A stretch of DNA of 64,000 bases from Pandoraea pneumonica (GTDB lineage Bacteria; Pseudomonadota; Gammaproteobacteria; Burkholderiales; Burkholderiaceae), in contig NZ_CABPSK010000001.1 in assembly GCF_902459645.1 (NCBI RefSeq), positions 1,426,001-1,490,000 of the forward strand, read 5' to 3'. A program made the translations under genes and the position numbers. Positions 24,195 through 33,730 of this stretch are shown piece after piece; position 1 is the stretch's first letter, and each line of letters begins with the position of its first letter. Below the pieces are notes generated by a model that saw only the letters and a list, made by a program, of their open reading frames with translations, made no database searches and was not told where the DNA came from.

Positions 24195-26294
24195 GTGGCC
24201 CGAGAAACCCCCATCGAGCGCTATCGCAACATTGGCATTAGCGCTCACATCGACGCTGGCAAGACGACGACGACCGAGCGGATCCTGTTCTACACGGGCG
24301 TCAATCACAAGCTCGGCGAAGTTCACGAAGGCGCTGCCACGATGGACTGGATGGAGCAGGAACAAGAGCGCGGCATCACGATTACGTCGGCCGCGACGAC
24401 TTGCTTCTGGGCCGGCATGGCCGGTAACTATCCGCGCCACCGCATCAACATCATCGACACCCCCGGACACGTCGACTTCACCATTGAAGTCGAGCGCTCC
24501 ATGCGCGTGCTCGATGGCGCGTGCATGGTCTACGACTCGGTCGGCGGCGTGCAACCGCAATCGGAAACGGTCTGGCGTCAGGCCAACAAATACAAAGTGC
24601 CGCGCATTGCGTTCGTCAACAAGATGGACCGCATCGGCGCGGACTTCTTCCGTGTGTACAAACAGATTCACGAGCGCCTGCGCGGCAACGCCGTGCCGAT
24701 CCAGATTCCGATCGGCGCGGAAGACGGCTTCCAAGGCGTCGTCGATCTCGTGAAGATGAAGGGCATCGTCTGGGACGAAGCGTCCAAGGGCGTGAAGTTC
24801 GACTACATCGACATTCCGGCCAATCTGAAAGAGAGCGCACAGGAATGGCACGACAAGATGGTCGAGGCCGCCGCCGAAGCCGACGAAGCCTTGCTCGAGA
24901 AATACCTCGGCGGCGACACGCTCACCGAAGACGAAATCAAAACCGGCCTGCGCAAGCGCACGGTCGCGGGCGAAATCGTCCCGATGCTGTGCGGCACCGC
25001 GTTCAAGAACAAGGGCGTGCAAGCCATGCTCGACGCCGTGATCGACTACCTGCCCTCGCCCATCGACGTGCCCGCCATTGCCGGTCATGACGAAGACGAC
25101 AACGTGATCGAGCGTCACCCGGCCGACGACGAAAAGTTCTCGGCACTCGCCTTCAAGATCATGACCGACCCGTTCGTCGGCCAATTGATCTTCTTCCGCG
25201 TGTACTCGGGCGTGATCGAATCGGGCGCCACCGTCTACAACCCGACCAAGAGCAAGAAAGAACGCTTGGGGCGCATTCTTCAGATGCACGCCAACCAGCG
25301 GATCGAGCTCAAGGAAGTGCGCGCGGGCGATATCGCCGCCGCCGTCGGCTTGAAGGAAGCGACCACCGGCGACACGCTGTGCGACCCGGACGCCATCATC
25401 ATCCTCGAGAAGATGGAATTCCCGGAGCCGGTGATTTCTCAGGCGGTCGAGCCGAAGACGAAGGTCGATCAGGAGAAGATGGGCCTCGCGCTCAATCGCC
25501 TCGCGCAGGAAGACCCGTCGTTCAAGGTGAAGACCGATGAAGAATCGGGGCAGACGATCATCTCGGGCATGGGCGAGCTGCACCTCGAAATTCTCGTCGA
25601 CCGTATGCGCCGCGAGTTCGGCGTGGAAGCGACCGTCGGCAAGCCGCAAGTCGCTTATCGCGAAACGGTTCGCAAGAAAGTCGAAGACGTGCAAGGCAAG
25701 TTCGTCAAGCAATCGGGCGGGCGCGGTCAGTACGGCGACGTGGTCATCACGCTCGAACCGGACAAGGAAAAGCTGTACGAATTCGTCGACGCCATCAAGG
25801 GTGGTGTGGTCCCGCGCGAGTACATTCCGGCGGTGGACAAGGGCATTCGCGAATCGCTCCCCAATGGCGTGATCGCGGGGTATCCGGTCGTCAACGTGAA
25901 GGTCACGCTCACGTTCGGCTCGTATCACGACGTGGACTCGAACGAAAACGCGTTCCGCATGGCAGGGTCGATGGCGTTCAAGGAAGCGATGCGACGCGCC
26001 GAGCCGGTGCTGCTCGAGCCGATGATGGCCGTGGAAGTCGAGACGCCCGAAGAGTTCATGGGCAACGTGATGGGCGACTTGTCGAGCCGTCGCGGCATGC
26101 TGCAAGGCATGGACGATATCGCGGGCGGCGGCGGCAAGCTAGTGCGCGCCGAAGTGCCGCTTTCGGAAATGTTCGGCTACTCGACGTCGTTGCGCTCCCT
26201 CACGCAAGGCCGCGCCACGTACACGATGGAGTTCAAGCAGTACGCGGAAGCCCCGAGAAACGTGGCCGAAGCGATTATTTCGGCGAAGAAGTAA
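24195..26294 (+). CDS. fusA: Translation elongation factor G, stand-alone copy
   Basis: A 699-residue GTPase that drives ribosomal translocation. G1 [14 protein letters not shown], the G2/switch I segment [11 protein letters not shown]3 DTPGHVDFT and G4 NKMDR are intact. Domain IV has the GGRGQYGDV loop. It starts at GTG 24195 with AGAGGTG upstream. Ribosomal-protein genes (rpsL, rpsG, tuf) do not flank it, so this should be the second EF-G copy common in Burkholderiales rather than the str-operon copy. A very strong terminator follows. Confidence 0.95.
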   Translation: MARETPIERYRNIGISAHIDAGKTTTTERILFYTGVNHKLGEVHEGAATMDWMEQEQERGITITSAATTCFWAGMAGNYPRHRINIIDTPGHVDFTIEVERSMRVLDGACMVYDSVGGVQPQSETVWRQANKYKVPRIAFVNKMDRIGADFFRVYKQIHERLRGNAVPIQIPIGAEDGFQGVVDLVKMKGIVWDEASKGVKFDYIDIPANLKESAQEWHDKMVEAAAEADEALLEKYLGGDTLTEDEIKTGLRKRTVAGEIVPMLCGTAFKNKGVQAMLDAVIDYLPSPIDVPAIAGHDEDDNVIERHPADDEKFSALAFKIMTDPFVGQLIFFRVYSGVIESGATVYNPTKSKKERLGRILQMHANQRIELKEVRAGDIAAAVGLKEATTGDTLCDPDAIIILEKMEFPEPVISQAVEPKTKVDQEKMGLALNRLAQEDPSFKVKTDEESGQTIISGMGELHLEILVDRMRREFGVEATVGKPQVAYRETVRKKVEDVQGKFVKQSGGRGQYGDVVITLEPDKEKLYEFVDAIKGGVVPREYIPAVDKGIRESLPNGVIAGYPVVNVKVTLTFGSYHDVDSNENAFRMAGSMAFKEAMRRAEPVLLEPMMAVEVETPEEFMGNVMGDLSSRRGMLQGMDDIAGGGGKLVRAEVPLSEMFGYSTSLRSLTQGRATYTMEFKQYAEAPRNVAEAIISAKK

Positions 26295-26318
26295 GCGCCT
26301 TCACGCGCAAACGCACAG

Positions 26319-26370
26319 CGCCCGCCGCCGGGTCGTGACACCTCACGACGACCCGGCGGCGGGCGTTTTT
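26319..26370 (+). terminator. Strong terminator after fusA
   Basis: An 18-bp perfect stem (CGCCCGCCGCCGGGTCGT and its complement) around an 11-nt loop, followed by five T residues. Confidence 0.92.
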
Positions 26371-26373
26371 CAT

Positions 26374-27735
26374 TTATTCCGCGCGTGCCAGTGCCCCCAT
26401 CTTGAGATCCGCGTTGATGTCGCGCCGGTCGTCGGCCGAGTCGACGGACGCCATCAGGTTGTCGAACGCAAAGTAATAGTCCATCAAAGGTGCGTATTCG
26501 GGCTGAGCATCGGCCCCCATCTCGACACCATCTTCGTGCGCCTTCATCAACTCGACCATCGTGCGAATACCGGGCACCCAGTCGCACAACACGTTGGAGA
26601 CCAGGTGCGGCCCGCACAGCTCGCTGAGTGCGCGTGTGAGCCACACGTCCGGCGCCTTCGTCGGTGCGCTCAACCACTCCCGATAGCGCGGATTCGCATC
26701 GTCGCAGGTCATCCGCCGCCACTTCTGCCACATCGTGTCGTTGATGACTTCCATCACCGGATTGCCCGGCAGCGACGCCATGATGCCGACGTGCAACGGG
26801 CTGTGTTGACGTTGCAGCGTCGGCAAGAGAAATACGCCGACGGTGACATCGCCGAACGCGAGCGCATCGGGAAGCGTCTGGGCGCCGAAGCGGAGCTTGT
26901 CGAGCGGATCGAAAAGAATGCCGCCTAGCGCATGCAGCAGGCGGTATCGAATCGCATCGTGCGGCGCGCTCCAGTACTTCGCCGCCGTCAATTCACGAAA
27001 CATGGCGAACGACGGCGAGGCTGCGTAGGTGCGGAAAAACGGCTGTTCGGTCAGCAACTTGACCGTGACATTCGGAAGACACGCGAGTTGTCGGTGCAGC
27101 GAAGGGGCCTGCGCCTGCGTTTTCAGCACGTAAATCTGCACGGCGTACGCAGGGGATGCCTTCTCGAACCTACGTCCCCACCACGCGAGATTGGCGAAAA
27201 TTTCGGTCGACAGCTTCCCGCCAAGCCACACGGCATGTGCCACACGCGGCAGCGGCGTGCGCACGTTCTCCGGCGGCACGGGCGCGGCGCGCGCCGCGGA
27301 ACGATATCCCATGCGCATCAGTCGGCGCTGCCGCTGCGCAATGCTTAATACGGGATCGCTGGCCGGTGTCGGGGGAGCACGCTTGATCCAAACGTCGGCC
27401 CCGTCGTTGCGAAAATATTGCCGTTCCCCACTTCGCCGCATGCCATACCAGGCGTCGTAAGTCAGGTCGAGACGTACCGGCACCTCGTTGCCTTCGAAGC
27501 GAATAGCGAAAACCAATGTTTCGCGCTTCCTCACGGCTTCGATCGCGTCGAGTTCGTCGGTTTGCCGATGGGCGATGGCGCTGCGCCCGATCGATTTTGC
27601 CGCCGATGTAACGTTGGCGATGCCGTCGAAATCATCGGGCAGCGAGACGGGTGACGATGGCGGCGTGGGAGGCGTGCCGGGCTGAGTGACGATTGGCGTG
27701 GCAGTCGAGCGGACGTTCGAAGTAGACGGCAGCAT
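26374..27735 (-). CDS. TcdA/TcdB-like glycosyltransferase-domain protein
   Basis: A protein of about 453 residues. The first 55 residues are Ser/Thr/Pro-rich without a classical signal peptide. The C-terminal two-thirds resemble the sugar-nucleotide DXD glycosyltransferase fold of large clostridial toxins: PRVAHAVWLGGKL (164-175), then DAIRYRLLHALGGILFDPLD (260-279). In relatives the last part reads GGxYxDxD; here it is DPLD, so the metal-binding DXD is changed. ATG 27735 is chosen, but an ATG at 27822 is possible and neither has a good ribosome binding site. It may be a translocated effector; that is inference from composition and family. Confidence 0.65.
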   Translation of the reverse strand: MLPSTSNVRSTATPIVTQPGTPPTPPSSPVSLPDDFDGIANVTSAAKSIGRSAIAHRQTDELDAIEAVRKRETLVFAIRFEGNEVPVRLDLTYDAWYGMRRSGERQYFRNDGADVWIKRAPPTPASDPVLSIAQRQRRLMRMGYRSAARAAPVPPENVRTPLPRVAHAVWLGGKLSTEIFANLAWWGRRFEKASPAYAVQIYVLKTQAQAPSLHRQLACLPNVTVKLLTEQPFFRTYAASPSFAMFRELTAAKYWSAPHDAIRYRLLHALGGILFDPLDKLRFGAQTLPDALAFGDVTVGVFLLPTLQRQHSPLHVGIMASLPGNPVMEVINDTMWQKWRRMTCDDANPRYREWLSAPTKAPDVWLTRALSELCGPHLVSNVLCDWVPGIRTMVELMKAHEDGVEMGADAQPEYAPLMDYYFAFDNLMASVDSADDRRDINADLKMGALARAE

Positions 27736-27919
27736 GAAGGCGAATGCGAGAGTGTGATCGGGCAACAAGCCTAGTCCGCTGCCATCTGCCTGCTTTTGCG
27801 GGCCGCCCGCAGTCCTTAGCATTGCGCCACGGCGAGGCGCGGTGCTACGCTGAACGCTTGTTACCTATCGCGTCACGCGCTTTGCGTGACTTCAGGTCGC
27901 GCCTACCCGCTTCGTCACC

Positions 27920-28777
27920 ATGAAAAACATCCTCAGCATCCAGTCGCACGTCGTCTTCGGCCATGCCGGCAATAGCGCCGCCGAGTTTCCGATGCGACGC
28001 CTCGGCGTGAACGTCTGGCCGATCAACACGGTGCAGTTTTCGAATCACACGCAATACGGCAAATGGACAGGTCAGGCGCTGCCAAGCGAAGAAATTCTGC
28101 GGCTGGTCGACGGCATTGCCGACATCGGCGAACTGGCCAATTGCGATGCCGTGCTCTCTGGCTATCTCGGCGCCCCCGAGCAGGCGGGCTTCGTGGTCGA
28201 AGCGGTGCGCCGCGTCAAACAAGCCAACCCTGCGGCAATCTATTTGTGCGACCCCGTCATGGGGCATCCGGAAAAAGGCTGTCAGGTGAAGCCGGGCATC
28301 GAGCAGTTTCTGGTCGAGCACATGCCCGAAGTGGCCGACATCATGGCGCCGAATCATCTCGAATTGGAGAAGCTCTCACAGCATCCGATCGATACCTTCG
28401 ACGATGCCATGGCAGCATGCCGTGCCCTGCTCGCTCGCGGGCCGAAGATGGTGCTGGTCAAGCATCTGGAATACGCGGGCAAGCCCGCCGATCGCTTCGA
28501 CATGCTCGTGGTAACGGCTGACGAAGCGTGGCTCGGGTCGCGGCCGCTCTACCCGTTCTCGCGTTATCCGGTGGGTGTGGGCGACCTGACCTCGGGTATC
28601 TTTCTCGCGCGTCTGTTAAAGGGTGATACGGTGCGCGCGGCGTTCGAACATACGCTTGCGGCGGTGGATGCCGTGCTCTCGGTCACGCATCTCGCCGGGC
28701 GCTACGAATTGGAAATCGTGCGGGCGCAAGACGAGATCGTGAACCCGCCGCGGCACTACGAAGCCCGCGCGGTGTAA
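27920..28777 (+). CDS. pdxY: Pyridoxal/pyridoxamine kinase PdxY
   Basis: A 285-residue ribokinase-fold enzyme of vitamin B6 salvage. [20 protein letters not shown] is the family opening; [19 protein letters not shown] and the catalytic Gly-Asp segment [12 protein letters not shown] are present. Length is normal. It is monocistronic, convergent with fghA. Confidence 0.95.
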   Translation: MKNILSIQSHVVFGHAGNSAAEFPMRRLGVNVWPINTVQFSNHTQYGKWTGQALPSEEILRLVDGIADIGELANCDAVLSGYLGAPEQAGFVVEAVRRVKQANPAAIYLCDPVMGHPEKGCQVKPGIEQFLVEHMPEVADIMAPNHLELEKLSQHPIDTFDDAMAACRALLARGPKMVLVKHLEYAGKPADRFDMLVVTADEAWLGSRPLYPFSRYPVGVGDLTSGIFLARLLKGDTVRAAFEHTLAAVDAVLSVTHLAGRYELEIVRAQDEIVNPPRHYEARAV

Positions 28778-28781
28778 GTCC

Positions 28782-28806
28782 CCGCGACGCGTGGTCGGCG
28801 TCGCGG
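28782..28806. terminator. Stem-loop between pdxY and fghA
   Basis: A 9-bp perfect stem CCGCGACGC / GCGTCGCGG with loop GTGGTCG, five bases after the pdxY stop. There is no T tract, so its function is uncertain. Confidence 0.4.
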
Positions 28807-28868
28807 CGTCGTGCAGATTGCGTCCTGACGTTGCGATTGTCAGGACACATCGATACCCATCACACCCT

Positions 28869-29723
28869 TCAATACGCGCGCAAATGCTCCGCGTGGTGCG
28901 TCAGGTGATCGGCCATGAAGGTCTGGATGAAGTAGTAGCCGTGGTCGTAGCCTTGATGGCGGCGCAGGTTCAGCGGCTGTCCGGCGTCGCGGCAGGCGCG
29001 CTCGAAGATATCCGGATGCAGTTGCGCTTCGAGAAACTGATCGTTTAGCCCTTGATCGATCAGAATGCCGCCCGGGAACACGGCCTTACCGGCCTTCGCC
29101 ACCAGTTCGCTGGCGTCGTACTGACGCCATGCCTCGCGGTCACTGCCCAGATACCCGGTGAATGCCTTCTCGCCCCACGGGCAATGCATCGGGGCCGCGA
29201 TCGGCGCGAACGCCGACACCGAGTGAAATTTGTCAGGGTTGCGCAGCGCGATCGTCAACGCACCGTGTCCGCCCATCGAATGCCCAAAAATACCCACACG
29301 GCTCGCATCGATCGGTAGCGTCTTGGTCACCACGTCATACAACTCGTCGACGACATAGCTGTACATGCGGTAGTGCGTCGACCACGGCGCTTGCGTCGCG
29401 TCGAGATAGAAACCGGCGCCGACGCCAAAGTCCCACGCATCGGTCTCCCCCGGCACGCCCGCGCCACGCGGACTCGTGTCCGGCGTAATCAGCGCCACGC
29501 CATGCTCGGCCGCGAGCCACTGCGCGCCGCCTTTGATCATGAACGTCTCTTCCGTACACGTGAGCCCCGCGAGATAGAACAGCGCCGGTACAGCTCGCCC
29601 ATCGCGCGCCTGCGGCGGCAAAAACACCGAGAAGCGCATCGGCAGTCCGATGGCAGTGGAGGCATGACGGTAAAAGCGCTGTGCGCCGCCGAAGCAACGG
29701 TGTTCGGCAATGAGTTCGAGCAT
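28869..29723 (-). CDS. fghA: S-formylglutathione hydrolase
   Basis: A 284-residue alpha/beta hydrolase that completes glutathione-dependent formaldehyde oxidation. ALFYLAGLTCTEETF, the nucleophile elbow GHSMGGHGAL and the C-terminal HQGYDHGYYF (catalytic His) are characteristic. ATG 29723 (MLELIAEHRCFGGAQRFYRH) matches the family start, although a longer ORF extends upstream. The partner adhC is not in the window. Confidence 0.93.
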   Translation of the reverse strand: MLELIAEHRCFGGAQRFYRHASTAIGLPMRFSVFLPPQARDGRAVPALFYLAGLTCTEETFMIKGGAQWLAAEHGVALITPDTSPRGAGVPGETDAWDFGVGAGFYLDATQAPWSTHYRMYSYVVDELYDVVTKTLPIDASRVGIFGHSMGGHGALTIALRNPDKFHSVSAFAPIAAPMHCPWGEKAFTGYLGSDREAWRQYDASELVAKAGKAVFPGGILIDQGLNDQFLEAQLHPDIFERACRDAGQPLNLRRHQGYDHGYYFIQTFMADHLTHHAEHLRAY

Positions 29724-29979
29724 GACGAGTTCCGGGAGTCGATGAAGCGTCGCCGCTTGGCGAGTGACGAGTATCTTACCGCGCGGCAGCGTCGTCTGAC
29801 GATGCATGTCGACGCGTGACATGACCAAGGCACGCAAGACACGTGGCCCGTGCCTACCCATGCCGCGCTTGTTGGGACTTGTCGGCACATGCCGCGGCAT
29901 ATTGCCGACTTTGGCCTTGTGACAGGCGATCGCGCGTCGCTACGGTGAGCCTCCCTTTTCACGTCACAAGGAGCGCCTC

Positions 29980-30969
29980 ATGCCGATGTCATCGTTCGAT
30001 CTCGACGAAGTCACCAATCTCGTGCAGCGTCACGGCATTGCCGCCCGGCTCTCCGAGCAGGAAAAACGCCTGCTGGTACTCCTCGCCGCGCATGCAGGCA
30101 CTGCGCTCGATAAACGCGTGCTGATGGACACGCTGTGGGGACGCCGCGCGCAATGGATGGAAGACGCCGCGATCGTGCAATTGGTCTCGCGCCTGCGTCG
30201 CTCGCTCGCCCCGCTTGGTTTGCAACGCGCCATCGTCACAGTGGCGCGTATCGGGTACCGGTTCGATCCGCCGGTTCACGACGCGTCGCAGGCGTCTGCC
30301 ATCGAGGGTCCATTGTCAGGTGACGGTGCTGCGGCAGAGATCCAAGTGACCGACGCCAGCCTCTCGGCCACGCATGACGCGGTGCCGCTGCACAGCGTCG
30401 CGCGCGAAGGTCATGGCGAAGTGTGCCGCAACGGCATCGTCGTTCGGATTCCACAGATTGAGTACCGCCTGCTGGTCGCCCTACTCTCGCCGCCGCATGT
30501 GGCCCATGACAAACGTACGCTGATCGCGCAGCTTTGGCCCGAACGCCCCGATCAGGACGACACCAACCTCATGCAAGTGGTCTCGCGCCTGCGCCGCAAG
30601 CTCATCCCGCTCGACCTGCATCGCCACATCGTGACGGTGCCGCGCATGGGATATCGCTTTGCTCCGGTGAAGGGGGCGCGCACGCCGTCGCTCAGTCCGT
30701 CGGTCACGTCAGGCGCAACAACGGCCGTGGCGGCCGTGGCGGTCGAAGCGGTCGAAGCGGTTGAAGCGGTTGAAACGGTTGAAACGGGCGAAGCGGCTGA
30801 AACGGGCGGAGCGGGCGCAACGCGCGAAGCGTGCCCTATGGGCGCAACGGGCGCAACGGCCGCATCGTCATGCCCCGGCCTCATCCGACAGCATTGGCGC
30901 GACCTGTGCGCTCGCTTCCAGCGTTCGCTGACACGGCTGACACGGCATTTGCGCTGGCATCGGCATTGA
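29980..30969 (+). CDS. Tandem winged-helix (OmpR/ToxR-type) regulator
   Basis: A 329-residue protein with two consecutive Trans_reg_C winged helices and no receiver domain: residues about 15-100 (LSEQEKRLLVLLAAHAG, VSRLRRSLAPLGLQRAIVTV, RIGYRFD) and 140-230 (VVRIPQIEYRLLVALLS, VSRLRRKLIPLDLHRHIVTV, RMGYRFAP). A repetitive Val-Glu-Ala tail (encoded by about ten 9-bp repeats) and a basic C-terminus follow. There is no membrane segment. AAGGAG sits nine bases before ATG 29980. It lies directly upstream of the chitinase gene and is probably its regulator; that is inference. Confidence 0.8.
   Translation: MPMSSFDLDEVTNLVQRHGIAARLSEQEKRLLVLLAAHAGTALDKRVLMDTLWGRRAQWMEDAAIVQLVSRLRRSLAPLGLQRAIVTVARIGYRFDPPVHDASQASAIEGPLSGDGAAAEIQVTDASLSATHDAVPLHSVAREGHGEVCRNGIVVRIPQIEYRLLVALLSPPHVAHDKRTLIAQLWPERPDQDDTNLMQVVSRLRRKLIPLDLHRHIVTVPRMGYRFAPVKGARTPSLSPSVTSGATTAVAAVAVEAVEAVEAVETVETGEAAETGGAGATREACPMGATGATAASSCPGLIRQHWRDLCARFQRSLTRLTRHLRWHRH
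30739..30828 (+). repeat. 9-bp coding minisatellite in regulator gene
   Basis: About ten degenerate copies of GCGGTCGAA, encoding AVEAVEAVEAVETVETGEAA. Units keep the frame, so copy-number change would change only linker length. Confidence 0.85.
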
Positions 30970-31055
30970 GCGTGCCCGAGGCTGAATACGCCGAAGCCGA
31001 CGCGGCGAGCGCCGCCCAGCGACGGCAATGTCCTTTCACCTTTAGGAGCCTCAGC

Positions 31056-32648
31056 ATGTCCGATACGAATAGCAAGACGACCGCCCAGTTGGCGGCTGCC
31101 GCACCGGCCACCTCGCTTTCCGACCCCGCCACGTCCGTCCTCGTCTACCCGAGCGACCCGTTCAACGGCGCCTCGGAAACCACCTACGCGCAAAACGGCT
31201 TTGATCCGGGCACCAGTACGACCCAACTGTCGTACACGTCGGCACGCGTCGCACGGCCCGCCTATAACCGCTACGCCAAGAACGCCTTTCAGGTGTCGGG
31301 CTACTACACCGACTGGTCGCAATACGACGGCCGCCTCGACGGCGACTTTAGCAACGATGCCGCCGGACGCGGCGTCGATCTCATGCTGCTCGATCCGTTC
31401 GCCTACGACCGGCTGATCATCGGCTTTTCCGGCATCGTCGGCGATCAGGGCGAGAAGGCAGCGACGATTGCGCGCGCTGCCACCGATTTTCAACGCACCA
31501 CCGACCAGGCCACGTTCGTCGACAGTTGGGGCGACGTGCTCTCGTATCGCAACTGTGGCTTTGCTGGCTGGGTGAGCAACGACGTGATGCCGATGTTTCA
31601 GCAGTCGCGCGCCCAAGGGGTGTTGGGGGGCTTGCGCCTGCTGCATGCGAAGAATCCGGCGCTCAAGTTGGCCATCGCTATTGGCGGCTGGACGATGAGT
31701 CAGGCATTTCACGGCGTCGCGGGCAGCGCTGCGCGTCGCAAAACGTTCTGTGCGAGCGTGGTGGATCTGCTCAAGCGCTTTCCGATGTTCAGCGAGATCA
31801 ATCTCGATTGGGAATACCCGGGCGCGCCCGCCGACGACGGCAATACCTACGACAACACCGACGGCCCGAACTACGCCGCGCTCGTTAGCGACCTCAAGAA
31901 GGCACTGGTGGCGGCAGGCCGCAAAGACGTGGAAATCTCGATCGCGGCATCGGCGAACGTCGCGGATATGGCGAAAGCCAATCTGCCGGGGCTGGTCGCA
32001 GCCGGCATCACGCGCATCAATCTGATGACCTACGACTTTTTCGGCACCCCGTGGGCACCGGCGCTCGCACATCACACCAATCTGCACGACACCGACCCGA
32101 GCGCGCCCGGTGCGTTCTCCATCGACCGGGCGGTCAATTGGCTGCGACAGGCGGGAGTGCCGCTCTCGATGGTGCACATCGGCTACGCGGGTTACAGCCG
32201 CAACGCCTGTCAGGCACAGCTGGCGAGCGTGGCACCGCTCTCGGGCACCTACACGCCGGGTAGCGATATCACCACCGGGACGTTCGAGTCGGGCACGACG
32301 GAGTACTTCGACATGCTGTTCAACTATCTCGATCTCGAAGGCGGGGCCGCGCGCAACGGCTTCGAGTTGTACACGGATACCGTGGCCGACGCCGACTTCC
32401 TCTATCACCCTGCGAGCACGCTGTTCCTGTCGCTCGACACGCCGCGCACGGTGAAGGCCAAAGGCGATTACGTGAAACGCAACGGGCTTGGCGGTCTGTT
32501 CACGTGGACCATCGATCAGGACAACGGGGTACTCGCCAACGCCGCGCATGAGGGGCTGGGCCAGACGGCGATGGTCTCGAACGTCGACATGCAGCCGTTC
32601 TATTTCAGCGGCAAAACGGCCCTCGACGATGCGTCCGAAGGAGGCTGA
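31056..32648 (+). CDS. GH18-family chitinase
   Basis: A 530-residue glycoside hydrolase. The TIM-barrel signatures are FQVSGYYTDWSQYDGRL (strand 1), LAIAIGGWTMSQAFHG (SxGG-like), FSEINLDWEYPG (catalytic strand 4, acid Glu retained), INLMTYDFFG and the closing GGLFTWTIDQDNG. The first Asp residues of DxxDxDxE are Ser and Asn here. No Sec signal peptide is seen, so export must use another route. TTTAGGAGCC precedes ATG 31056. Layout resembles chitinases that travel with Tc toxins or leave by holin-dependent secretion. A holin-like gene follows after 2 bp. Confidence 0.88.
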   Translation: MSDTNSKTTAQLAAAAPATSLSDPATSVLVYPSDPFNGASETTYAQNGFDPGTSTTQLSYTSARVARPAYNRYAKNAFQVSGYYTDWSQYDGRLDGDFSNDAAGRGVDLMLLDPFAYDRLIIGFSGIVGDQGEKAATIARAATDFQRTTDQATFVDSWGDVLSYRNCGFAGWVSNDVMPMFQQSRAQGVLGGLRLLHAKNPALKLAIAIGGWTMSQAFHGVAGSAARRKTFCASVVDLLKRFPMFSEINLDWEYPGAPADDGNTYDNTDGPNYAALVSDLKKALVAAGRKDVEISIAASANVADMAKANLPGLVAAGITRINLMTYDFFGTPWAPALAHHTNLHDTDPSAPGAFSIDRAVNWLRQAGVPLSMVHIGYAGYSRNACQAQLASVAPLSGTYTPGSDITTGTFESGTTEYFDMLFNYLDLEGGAARNGFELYTDTVADADFLYHPASTLFLSLDTPRTVKAKGDYVKRNGLGGLFTWTIDQDNGVLANAAHEGLGQTAMVSNVDMQPFYFSGKTALDDASEGG

Positions 32649-32650
32649 CC

Positions 32651-32860
32651 ATGGGGTTCCTCATTTCCCGACTGCTGGAACCGTCGACGTGGGCGGGGCT
32701 CACGGGGTTGGCGGTCTCGCTCGGCACGTCGCCAGACGTGATGCACGAGATCGCGCAGGCCGGTGCGGCGCTGGCATCGTTGGCCGCGATGGCGTTGCCG
32801 GAGAACACGAAACGCGGCACCGCGCCGATGGCGCACGACGACGCGTCGCCGCAGCCATAG
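32651..32860 (+). CDS. Small holin-like membrane protein
   Basis: A 69-residue protein with two predicted short membrane helices (about WAGLTGLAVSLGT and EIAQAGAALASLAAMALPE) and a hydrophilic tail. The LLEPSTWAGL start and ALPE end resemble small phage holins I have seen in prophage lysis cassettes. Its start is 2 bp after the chitinase stop, so the two are co-translated. No endolysin or spanin gene follows. Holin function is inferred from size, topology and context. Confidence 0.55.
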   Translation: MGFLISRLLEPSTWAGLTGLAVSLGTSPDVMHEIAQAGAALASLAAMALPENTKRGTAPMAHDDASPQP

Positions 32861-33345
32861 CCCCAGCCCTGTCGTAGGTCGCCCGCATGTGCGCTCCCGC
32901 CCCCCCGACCTGCGGGCAAATGCCGGTGGCATCCGGTAATTTCGGTGCCGCCGGCGCATGACAACAAAAAAATTGTCACGATTTCTAAACTTTTGGCAAC
33001 GCGCGTCGCTATACGCTACAGGGCCCCGGAATCGTGGCGCTTCGTGGCATCGACACGGTTGCACACCGATACCGCGATAAAGGTTTTCTGATCGGCCGGG
33101 AATGTTGTCATAATCGGCCGCTAAGATGCGCCTCGCATCGCGAAAATGCAGGACATGCACCGAGCCCCGGCTAGAAAAGCAGGCAAGACCGTCAGTGGCA
33201 ACAGAAGCAGTCTCGCGGTAAGCAGTGCCAAAACCAGAGGTCGCAAGAAGATCGCAAGCGGGTTGCGCCAAGGCCGCCCGCCACAGACGATCCGAGCGAT
33301 CGATAACACCGACCAGATGCAATACAGGTTTCACCCGGGGGCCAT
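32861..33345. other. 485-bp gap after chitinase locus
   Basis: No convincing gene. A duplicated ATCGGCCG occurs at 33091 and 33113 with CATAAT (33109-33114) as a possible -10 for the 33346 gene. The AAAAAAATTGTCACGATTTC segment near 32970-32990 is AT-rich and could be promoter DNA. Confidence 0.4.
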
Positions 33346-33552
33346 ATGAAGCTGATCCTGCTGGCGCTTGCCGCCTCGCTATTTACGCTCGTGATGATGG
33401 TGCAGGCACGCAGTGAGGCGAGCGACGCACCGATCTCCACCGCGAACGCACGAACGGCCGGTATCAACGTCAACGACCACACCCCCACCCGCAAAGACAT
33501 GGCGATCTGGAACGCCCGCCGCAAAATGCACGCGGTGCGACAGGACGACTGA
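33346..33552 (+). CDS. Small secreted or membrane-anchored hypothetical
   Basis: A 68-residue protein beginning MKLILLALAASLFTLVMMVQ, a signal peptide or anchor, followed by a polar segment. ATG 33346 follows GGGGG. No family recognised. Confidence 0.5.
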   Translation: MKLILLALAASLFTLVMMVQARSEASDAPISTANARTAGINVNDHTPTRKDMAIWNARRKMHAVRQDD

Positions 33553-33670
33553 GCGGCGCGCAGCGCCACCCAGCACTCGCTAGCGCTTCCTAGCACTTGC
33601 TAGCACTACCGACCGCCGCGCGTCACGCGTGGGCGGTCTCGCCGAAGCAACATGCTGCGGCGCACCAAAC

Positions 33671-33699
33671 TTGGGCATCCTTGTCAGCCGTCCTATAGT
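33671..33699 (+). promoter_or_regulatory. Sigma-70-type promoter for the 33731 gene
   Basis: TTGGGC (33671-33676), 17-bp spacer, TATAGT (33694-33699), 31 bp upstream of the start codon. Confidence 0.55.
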
Positions 33700-33730
33700 G
33701 GAATGGCCTTCAGGCGAGGAGACAATAACG

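Noticed and set aside
23781-26105. 774-residue open frame antisense to fusA (and similar long antisense frames at 2313-3341, 11615-12814, 22303-23817 and 30552-32549)
   Set aside because: High-GC codon bias leaves long open frames opposite strong genes; residues are His/Arg/Asp-rich and match no family, while the sense genes have full motifs.
33146-33349. 67-residue basic ORF upstream of the 33346 gene
   Set aside because: Low-complexity Arg/Lys/Ser composition, overlaps the next start, no supporting signal.
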